A stretch of 24,089 nt of DNA from positions 1-24,089 of the forward strand of contig JAUCBJ010005431.1 of the NCBI GenBank assembly GCA_032718475.1. Direction: 5' to 3'. The notes beneath the pieces were generated by a model, which was not told the DNA's origin, searched no databases, and saw nothing but the letters and a program-made list of their open reading frames with translations. This DNA comes from Nemertoderma westbladi. Lineage: Eukaryota > Xenacoelomorpha > Nemertodermatida > Nemertodermatidae. The translations under genes were made by a program, and so were the position numbers. This document shows, one piece after another, positions 17,113 through 24,089 of this stretch (positions are counted from its first letter, which is position 1; every line of letters begins with the position of its first letter).

Positions 17113-18151
17113 CTATGTCATTAAATAACATTTTAATAACAGCTTTTTAACAATACATTGTTTGCAGGGAAGAAGGTTATTTTGAAAGTTTTGAATTTCC
17201 TCTGACCTATCTTCCACAAGAGACATTTCTTCTTGGTCAAATTCATTTCCAGAAATGCTGTTAGACCCGCCCAAGATATTACTATCAGTTTCCTCTCCTA
17301 TTGGATTATATTGTTGTTGGGGTCCTCTCGATAGTTTGCGTACATTCACTGTATCAGACCAACCATCTCCAAATCATTAACACGCACAACGTAGTCAGAT
17401 AGAATCTCCGTAATAAATACTTTAGCCACCTGTTGTAGCTTTCCCTTCTTGCAATAAACCATTGATCCCACTTGAATCCAATTAGGTAGGTTACAGGCAT
17501 TGAGCTTAACGTTTGTGGGTGCTGGTTTTGGAGCAATTGTTGATAATCGACTAAAACCCCTAAATCTCTCATGTGGTTATGTCACTGTGACACGGTTCTT
17601 CCGAGTACGTATATTGCCTAAAGCATTATCTAGTTCTGACTCCCACTGCATAATAGTCTTTCCAGCTTCTCTTAATCTCAACTTCATAGCTGACCAAATT
17701 ATGCCATTATACCTCTCGCATTGGCCATTACCGGCTGGGTTATATGAAGTTGTTGCACTTGACTTTCTTGTATTCCATGAGCTTAAGAAATTACGAAATT
17801 TATCTGAAATCATCTGTCTTCCTCTGTCCGAATGTATAGATCTACATGGCCCAAACAAGTTGAACAATATGGTTAAACACCTTTCCATAGTTACCATTGT
17901 CATGTCTGGAACAGCAAAAGCAAAGGGAAACCTGGAGTATTCATCTACACAAACAAATAAATACTTATTTCGTGTTGCTGATGGTAAGGGACCCTTGAAG
18001 TCAATAGAGACTCTTTCCCATGATGATGTGGACTGAATCACATTTCCTGTTGTTATTTGGGCAAAGTGAGGTTTTAACTCGCCACACAGCTCACACTCTC
18101 GACAGACATCCACACAATCTTGTTTCAGACCATCCCAACAGTGGTATCTTT
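17113..18151 (-). pseudogene. Ty3/gypsy integrase core and C-terminal region
   Basis: The frame at 17577-18113 begins with the Cys pair of the zinc-binding domain (CRECELCGE). It then shows the DDE catalytic triad: Asp in VSIDFKGPLP (residue 38 of this frame), Asp in SIHSDRGRQM (96) and Glu in GQCERYNG (133), spaced as in retroviral-type integrases. An in-frame stop (17577-17579) follows, after which the same frame continues with PHERF, a phrase common in this integrase group, and a further stretch to about 17375. A frame change there leads into TVNVRKLSRGPQQQ (near 17340). The triad is intact, but the stop and frameshift make it a pseudogene. Confidence 0.85.
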
Positions 18152-18156
18152 TAATA

Positions 18157-18299
18157 GATAGATAGATAGATTTATTTATACATTATGTAAAAACAATAAC
18201 AAATACACCAAACAATGTACCGGTATAAAGGTATTGTCCAACATAACATATAGGATTACCCCTAAAGCTTTGCAGCTTATTTCCAAGGGGGTCCTAATA
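18157..18299 (-). mobile_element. CR1-like LINE 3' end inserted in the integrase region
   Basis: On the minus strand it reads AGGACCCCCTTGGAAATAAG at its start and ends in ATAAATAAATCTATCTATCT, the kind of 3' untranslated end and simple-repeat tail seen on CR1-like LINEs. TAATA occurs at 18152-18156 and again at 18295-18299, a likely 5-bp target-site duplication. It separates the HX4H and CX2C halves of the integrase zinc-binding domain. The flanking gypsy frame is the same on both sides if the insert and one duplicate are discounted. Confidence 0.7.
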
Positions 18300-18362
18300 A
18301 AATCATATAAGCGATCAACTCCAGGATGACCTAGTCCTTTATGAACCTCTCTCACTAAAGTC
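18300..18362 (-). pseudogene. Ty3/gypsy integrase zinc-binding domain, HX4H half
   Basis: The minus strand reads TLVREVHKGLGHPGVDRLYD, with His residues in HKGLGH spaced four apart, matching the first half of the integrase H2C2 finger. The Cys half lies beyond the LINE insertion, at about 18080-18120. Immediately upstream are two consecutive stop codons and then RNase H text, so the intervening RNase H end and linker have been deleted. Confidence 0.8.
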
Positions 18363-18435
18363 GTATTATTATACTGTTATTAGTTTATCAATACAGTAAT
18401 GCACTGCAAAAGCCTCTAGCTCCGGCGTGGACCAG

Positions 18436-20328
18436 GTCAGGTCAGGTATTGTAGGTCATTGACCAAGAAAACTTGCCACCTCCATGCAGCATAAAGGAGG
18501 TGCCACCTGTAGCTGCATAGACCCTCTTACTAGGGCAAATCTGGTCCTGTAACTAGGACCCCCTTCGTTCTGGGATAAGGACGCCGTTGGTCCTGGATTA
18601 AGGACCCATATACTTGGCTGCAGGGGTATATGGCCTGGCCAGGCAGATGGTGATCTACCAATGGCTGGTCAGGAGTAGAGTGTTCTCATGTCCACTCTGA
18701 GTGCACTCCACTGCGACCTGCACCTGGCAGCAGGGGTACAGGGCATGACTCAGCAGATGAGCTGCACAGCCAATGGTGGGTCATGTGCGCCAGAGTAGAT
18801 ATGGGTGATGGGCCTCATATCTGACTCCACTGCAACACCCACCCTGTGGAACGGCAAACCAGGGTGTGGTATTTGCCCCGAGAGCTGACTCGGCAAAAAA
18901 GCACCCCCAACCCCCCACTATTGATTACATTAGTAATGCGGAGGTCCGGCCACTAGAGGCCAGGGGAATTACCGGACACAATCGGCCTCACAGGCGTCAG
19001 TTATCTCCTGACCGGCTGCCTGTCTCACGCCCTACTGGAGAGAGAGAAGCCAACAATTCTTTGAGTTCCTTTCCTGATGACCTTTCTGGCCCAAACTCTC
19101 GGTTACCAGGGAGGCCATATTGTGAGGGGGGGAGGGATTCTGGAGTTGGAGGCTACTCTCATGTTTCACCCCGACCAACAAAGCCATTGGTGAATCTGAG
19201 GCAAGTCACTAGACTAGCCTCAGTAAACACCCTAACACTCGGGTCCCCAATGCGACAAGGTGAGCTGACTGCCTTGGCAGATAAGCTTTCTCTTAGCGCA
19301 GTGGGTGTTCAAGAGCACCGAATGCAGACTGGACAGACTGATGAGGTTCTGATTAAGGACATGGGGGGCGGTTGGCGACTCGCCCTCGCGTCAGCAGATG
19401 ATAGTGGCAATGGTGGTATTGGTCTATTGATGAATCCAACTGCACATGCAGCATTGGACAAAATAGACCAAATCTCAAACCGCATCATCCGTTGCCACTT
19501 CTCATGTTCTGGAAGAATGGCTAAGAAGTTTCCTAAGGTGGTTTTGATTGTGTGCTACTCTCCAACTAGTGTTGCCCCTGTAGAGGAGGTGGAAAAGTTC
19601 TACCACAATCTACAAGCAGCTACTGATGGAGTGGATCAGCATGCATTCTTAACATTCCTGGGAGACTTTAATGCAAGTCTGCATCAATCACCTACATCAC
19701 CCTGGGTCTATAGCAATAGTGTCAACCGAAATTCCGTCCATCTTCAGGATTTTATCTCTGGAAATGGATTGTTTTCGGCTGGAACCCAGTACAAGAAGCG
19801 AACTGGAAAGCTATGGACTCATAGTGGACCCAGTGGTCACAAGTCCCAGATAGACCATATTCTGTTTCGTAGGAAGTACAGGAGCTCTATACAAGACTGT
19901 AATGCATTTACACTTCGACCCCTCTCCAGTGATCACAGCCTTATTGTGGCCAAGGTAAGACTTAGTCTGCGTGCTTGCAGAACAACGAAATCTGCCTTGC
20001 CGCGATATAACATTGGAGGTGTCTCATTGGTTCCCCCAAGCTTGACACTAGAACAAAATCGCCTCTGCTTTGCAGGACATTGCTTTCGCCGTGAGGACCA
20101 GCCAGTGCATAATCTTGTACTTTGGCAGCCTCATGGAGTGTATAAGCATGGTGGACAGCCCATGACTTTCTTGAGACGCATCTTAAAGGACACTGGCCTT
20201 GAAGATGCGGGTGATCTAGCAAATGTCATGGGTGATAGGAAGTTGTGGCGGCGCAATTTTGTCGACAAGCCGGCACAGCATTCTTAAAAATGCAGCTGCA
20301 ATGCAGCATGCCGATACTAGTAGTAGTA
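18436..20328 (+). mobile_element. Internally deleted LINE inserted in gypsy RNase H
   Basis: GTGGACCAG occurs at 18427-18435 and 20329-20337, an exact 9-bp target-site duplication, so the element spans 1893 bp. It has a GC-rich 5' region (18436-18865), an endonuclease-coding part, then a sharp switch near 20007 to the C-terminal and 3' end shared with the LINE at 1963-3280, ending in (TAG)n. The whole reverse transcriptase domain is missing. It may retain a full 5' end, which is unusual, since most copies here are 5'-truncated. Confidence 0.9.
18866..20287 (+). CDS. LINE endonuclease fused in frame to the LINE C-terminal domain (473 codons)
   Basis: Residues about 110-370 form an apurinic-type LINE endonuclease: the catalytic-Glu motif QEHR (149-152), GDFNA (266-270), QIDHI (328-332) and SDHSL (355-359) are all present. 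Around residue 381 the protein passes straight into the C-terminal segment YNIGGVSLVP...RRNFVDKPAQHS, nearly identical to the end of the LINE at 1963-3280. The reverse transcriptase between them has been deleted while the frame stayed open. The frame is open from at least the GTG at 18866; the first in-frame ATG within the endonuclease is residue 129 (MRQGEL), and the true start is unknown. It could make a nicking enzyme without polymerase, but expression is unproven. Confidence 0.75.
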   Translation: MVFAPRADSAKKHPQPPTIDYISNAEVRPLEARGITGHNRPHRRQLSPDRLPVSRPTGEREANNSLSSFPDDLSGPNSRLPGRPYCEGGRDSGVGGYSHVSPRPTKPLVNLRQVTRLASVNTLTLGSPMRQGELTALADKLSLSAVGVQEHRMQTGQTDEVLIKDMGGGWRLALASADDSGNGGIGLLMNPTAHAALDKIDQISNRIIRCHFSCSGRMAKKFPKVVLIVCYSPTSVAPVEEVEKFYHNLQAATDGVDQHAFLTFLGDFNASLHQSPTSPWVYSNSVNRNSVHLQDFISGNGLFSAGTQYKKRTGKLWTHSGPSGHKSQIDHILFRRKYRSSIQDCNAFTLRPLSSDHSLIVAKVRLSLRACRTTKSALPRYNIGGVSLVPPSLTLEQNRLCFAGHCFRREDQPVHNLVLWQPHGVYKHGGQPMTFLRRILKDTGLEDAGDLANVMGDRKLWRRNFVDKPAQHS

Positions 20329-20337
20329 GTGGACCAG

Positions 20338-21800
20338 TTTTTCTCAACAGCTGTCAACTTGTGTGAAATGAAAGCCACAGGTTGACTATTTTAGGACAAG
20401 ACACCACCTACACCTACAGCCAAACTCGAAGCATCTGTCTCTAGTACTGGGATATCTGTTGTATTGGGAATCAATAGCATCGCATCTTTCAGTTTGGATT
20501 TGAGTTCAATAATGGCTCGGATACCAGCTTCAATTAATGGAAACTTTGGTGAATTGCACGTATCAAATAGAGGAATTGCAATAGTTGCAAAGTTTTCTAT
20601 CCACTTGGAATAATAGACAAACATGCCCAGTAATGTTTCTAGTTCCTTCTTCGTTTGGGGAACTGCCATTTCCATTAGTCCAGCAAATAGATCAGGGTCA
20701 GGACTGATTCTTCCATTCTTAAAGATATGTCCAAGAAATCGCAGTTCGTTTTGTCGGATCAGATATTTATCTTTCTTAAATCTGATACACTTCTCCCGAG
20801 CACGAGTTAGAAATTCAATCACACGAGAATCATGTTCTTCCTTTGTTTTCCCCCATACCGCCACATCATCTAACAATCCCGCACATCCCTCAATTCCCTC
20901 TATAACCGTCATAATTTCTCTTTGGAAAACAGCACTTCCATTTGTTACACCAAAAGGTAAACGAGTGTATTGGTATAGGCATCCATTTGCTTCAAAGGGT
21001 GTATAAGGCATTCATTCTCTACAATAGGTAGCTGATGATAGGCTGAGCAAAGATCAAACCGTGAATAGAATATACCTTCTCCGATTTTATCCAATAGATC
21101 TGAAATGAGTAGTAGTGGGAAAGCATCAACTTCTGTAAACCGGTTTATAGTAGAGGCATAATCAATACAAACTCGAATCTTATCTCTCTCTGGAACCAAC
21201 ACACACAGATTTCCACGGGCTTGTTGATGGTTCAATGACACCTACATTTAAGAGTTTCTTAACTTCTAATTCCATTATGTGCTGGTCATCTTTGGATCTA
21301 TAGTGCAATGGCATTCTTACTGGTTTTGTTTTTGGATCCATTCGTATAACGGAGACTGGTGGAATATTTAAACCAACAATTTTGTCATCAAACAAATCTT
21401 CAAATATTTCAAAGAGATCGTCATTAATATTCTTCTCAGAAGCAGAAATGCTAGACTTAGAAAATCCAGATACTGTTAAATTTCCAAGACTTCCTCTGAA
21501 CTGTATATGTAGTTCATTAAACTGGTCCAATGCAGAGACACCCATAATTGCTGGATCACATAAATTCTTGGCAATAAACAAAACTGTAACATAGCGACCA
21601 TCTATTTCCAAAATCTCTGTAGTTTCTCCAACCAAGGTTAAGTAAGGGCTTATCTCCAATATTTTTACAAAGTTGTGAATTCTTCAACCATTTAAATGAA
21701 AGCCCCACTGATTGAGCTGTAGCTTCACTGACTACTGACTACAGTAATGTCAGACCCTGGATCAACTAACCACTGAATGAGTGAGTTATTTATTAACTTT
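20338..21800 (-). pseudogene. Ty3/gypsy pol: protease, reverse transcriptase, partial RNase H
   Basis: On the minus strand the protease active site reads LVDPGSDITVV (near 21745-21780), with Pro where Thr or Ser is usual in the D-T/S-G triad. The later protease part and the RT N-terminus (GVIEPSTSPWKS) lie at 21180-21659. RT blocks follow in a second frame (YSRFDLCSAYHQLPI, near 21025-21070), then return to the first frame (RLPFGVTNGSAVFQREI near 20910-20960, and GLLDDVAVW near 20850-20880, Leu replacing the usual Tyr of YxDD). RNase H starts at LETDASSLAVGVGG. A stop at 20391-20393 is followed in the same frame by more RNase H text up to the LINE. The element thus has two compensating frame changes, stops and altered catalytic residues. 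Confidence 0.85.
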
Positions 21801-21847
21801 GACTGTATAAATTTGCGATTACTAGAATATTTGTTATTATCTTTCTC

Positions 21848-22040
21848 TTATAGAGTTGCAACACAATAATTCCCCACAGTTGCAACATTATAACTTGCTG
21901 ATTTACCCATTGCAGATCCAGTTTCGGATGTACCCTTCCTTGTTTTACATTCCCTTGCAAAATGCCCAATTTTCCCACATTTGTAACATTTTTTGTTTTG
22001 AGCTCTGCAATCACCCTTATCGCCAGCCACATGCTATTGC
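21848..22040 (-). pseudogene. Ty3/gypsy gag zinc knuckle fragment
   Basis: The translation NKKCYKCGKIGHFARECKTR has the CX2CX4HX4C pattern of retroelement nucleocapsid zinc knuckles, which bind the element RNA. Only this end of gag remains; upstream (higher coordinates) the sequence switches near 22040 to a LINE in the opposite orientation. The rest of gag and the 5' LTR could lie beyond the window or be lost. Confidence 0.85.
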
Positions 22041-24089
22041 CAGCCAATACGTTTACTTACGTAAGTGACGCACATTCGTCAACATCGTGGCTGGATCATG
22101 TTGTATGTTCCCAATCTGCTATTGAGCTGATAAAAAACATCAATGTGAACTACGATATTAGTGTTAGGGACCATATTCCTATCAGTGTGTCTATATGTGG
22201 CACAGTTAATGGACAAAGTGCTGGCGGCACTCCTGCTCAGCAACATAAATCGTGTAATACTCTGGATTGGGAACACGCCACACCTTTGCAAATTAATAAC
22301 TATCTCATTAAGGTTCGTCAACTTTTAGAATTTTTTACAATTGATGAGTCACTTATTGTGTGCAATGATACAAACTGTGAAACTCATAAGAAGTATATAG
22401 ATGAATTGTATAATAACCTGGTGCATATTTTGCTAACATGTGGTAATGCTACTATTAGTCCACGGAAAACTAAAAGTAACACTGCCCCCCACATTCCTGG
22501 CTGGAATGATGTTGTAAAAGATAAATACGAGGAGTCCAGAAAATGGCTTAAAACTTGGCGGTCTATTGGATCTCCAAGGGATGGTGAAATTCATAGGAAA
22601 TACCTGTGCAGCAAAGCACAATTTAAACGTTCTCTTCGGGAATGTAAACGTAATGAACAAAAATTTCGAGAGGAAAATGCCCTTATTAAAGGCACTAGCA
22701 GTAATGAATTTTGGTCTGGGGTTCATAAACAAGCGTGCGATTTTGCTCCACTCCCTAGCAGGGTAGGTGATGCAAATGGGCCAGGGGAAGTCTGCGATAT
22801 GTGGAAATCACATTTTGATGATCTACTAAATAGTGTTAAAGACGACTCCAGTCGAGAGTTTGTACACAGTCGTTTGAAGGAAACCGTTTTTGGTGCTGAT
22901 AATATTGTATCTCCTGTTGAAACATTTATGGCGATTAATAATCTGTCTCGAGGCAAGGCCGTCGGCCCAGATGGCCTTCTGGCGGAACACTTTATAAATG
23001 GCTGTTGTGTTTCTTTGTTAAATATTCTATCTATTATTTTTACTGGTATTTTTGTCCACGGTTACATGCCGATTGGTATGATGGAATCTATTATAATTCC
23101 GTTAATTAAGGATAAGAATGATGACCACACGTCTAAGGATAATTATAGAGGTATTTCAATTGCTACAGTGCTTAGTAAAATTTTATAAAATGTTATCTTA
23201 CATAGTTGTCTTTCCCTACTGTACACTACCGATAACCAGTTTGGCTTCAAGTCGAAGCTTGGCACTGAAACCTGCGTATATGCCCTAAAAGAGATTCTCA
23301 ATTATTATTTAAGTAAGAACACACCCGTTTATGTGTGTATGCTAGACGCCAGCAAAGCTTTTGACAAAGTTAACCACTTTGTACTTTTTCGCAAACTTAT
23401 TGATCGAAATATTCCCCTATATATTGTGCGTCTGATTATTTATTGGTATAGGTCGCAGTTGATGTGTGTTGTTTGGGCGGGAATAGTCTCACCGAAATTT
23501 ACGGTGACTAATGGTACAAAACAGGGTGGCATTCTGTCTCCCCTGTTTTTCAATGTTTATTTAGATGATTTAAGCATTCAATTAACATTAAGCGGGGTTG
23601 GATGTTATATGGGTAATATCAGGGTAAATCACTTGGGTTATGCTGATGATATCTGTTTGTTGTCAAACTCAATTTACGGGTTACAAAAGTTAATAGATGT
23701 TGCTGTTAGTTACGCCTCTAATAACTCTATGACTTTCAATAAGAAGAAATCTAAATGTATGTATTTTTTACCAAGAGATATAAGCTGCAGCGCTAAGTCC
23801 GCAGTATTTCTTTATGATGTGAAACTTGATATTGTTGATAAATTTAACTACTTATGACATTTAATACATTGTACGCTAGATGACGATTTTGATATCCGTA
23901 AGCAGACTAATAGCTTATACGCACGTGGTAATATGTTGCTACGCAAGTTTGGCAATTGCAGCCGACCAGTTAAGCTTGCTTTATTCCGAGCCTATTGCAC
24001 CCCCATATATTGCAACTCGCTCTGGGCAAAGCGCAGCTATTCTGACAGTGCTCATAATAAGCTACGAGTAGCATACAATAATTGTGCTA
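22040..24089 (+). pseudogene. CR1/jockey-like LINE ORF2, 5'-truncated, two nonsense codons, runs off window
   Basis: The text starts inside the endonuclease (SSTSWLDHVV and VRDHIPISV, the latter with Arg where Ser is usual in SDH). A linker with PGWN follows, then reverse transcriptase blocks: GKAVGPDGLLAEHF, IIPLIKDKN with DNYRGISI, NQFGFKSKLGT, motif A MLDASKAFDKVNH, motif B GTKQGGILSPLFFNVYL, motif C GYADDICLLS and the following MTFNKKKSK. A TAA at 23186-23188 and a TGA at 23855-23857 interrupt the frame, but no frameshift is seen; the same frame continues after each to the window end. The catalytic Asp residues of motifs A and C are present. It is 5'-truncated at its junction with the gypsy remnant. 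It is a fairly young dead copy. Confidence 0.85.

Larger units (their letters stand above)
17113..22040 (-). mobile_element. Ty3/gypsy LTR retrotransposon remnant, broken by LINE insertions
   Basis: Reading from high to low coordinates, the minus strand carries a CCHC zinc knuckle, a protease active site, reverse transcriptase, the first part of RNase H, integrase zinc-binding and catalytic domains, and an integrase C-terminal tail. The order protease-RT-RNase H-integrase is that of Ty3/gypsy and not copia elements. Insertions at 18157-18299 and 18436-20328 split it, a further LINE adjoins its upstream end, and the second half of RNase H is missing. No LTR was identified on either side. It carries stops and frameshifts and is inactive. 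Confidence 0.85.

Noticed and set aside
17500-18036. Plus-strand 178-codon open frame
   Set aside because: It is antisense to the integrase, whose DDE motifs identify the minus strand as the true coding strand.

Overview
The window looks like nuclear DNA of an animal, most likely a marine invertebrate, though the species cannot be fixed from sequence alone. It is AT-rich and sparsely coding. It holds non-LTR and Ty3/gypsy retroelement remains, tRNA-like SINE copies, small inverted-repeat elements and minisatellites. The one convincing host gene encodes a secreted-then-anchored immunoglobulin-superfamily (IgSF) protein, which is a metazoan gene type. No bacterial operon, CRISPR array or intact RNA gene was seen.

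Layout, left to right. 1-470 is unexplained. 470-692 is a small terminal-inverted-repeat element that runs into a 79-bp tandem array (627-990). 1382-1825 is a minus-strand fragment of a LINE. 1830-3786 holds two SINE copies; the first is split by a 1.3-kb LINE (1963-3280) with a perfect 10-bp target-site duplication. 3787-5900 holds a GC-rich tandem hairpin, a G-rich minisatellite, and a 3' fragment of a second LINE family lying between 57-bp inverted repeats. 5910-9086 (minus) is the IgSF gene: signal peptide, Cys-rich N-terminus, four Ig-like or beta-sandwich domains, one fibronectin-III-like domain, one membrane helix, and a long tail built from 21-residue repeats carrying Tyr-x-Asn motifs, all in one exon. 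9201-11520 is a fold-back-type transposon whose long inverted arms are made of 21-bp tandem repeats and which is flanked by a perfect 9-bp direct repeat. 12362-12662 is an inverted array of 10-bp units. 12663-17110 is AT-rich with few recognisable features.

17113-22040 is a broken Ty3/gypsy element on the minus strand (zinc knuckle, protease, reverse transcriptase, part of RNase H, integrase). It has been interrupted by two LINEs, each flanked by a target-site duplication, and is abutted by a third. One of these (18436-20328) is an internally deleted derivative that keeps a 473-codon open frame joining its endonuclease to its C-terminal end. From about 22040 to the window end a further LINE runs on the plus strand, open except for two nonsense codons.

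The strongest leads are the IgSF receptor with nine tail YxN motifs in an expanding repeat, and the fold-back element beside its 5' end. The rest is a readable history of nested insertions.
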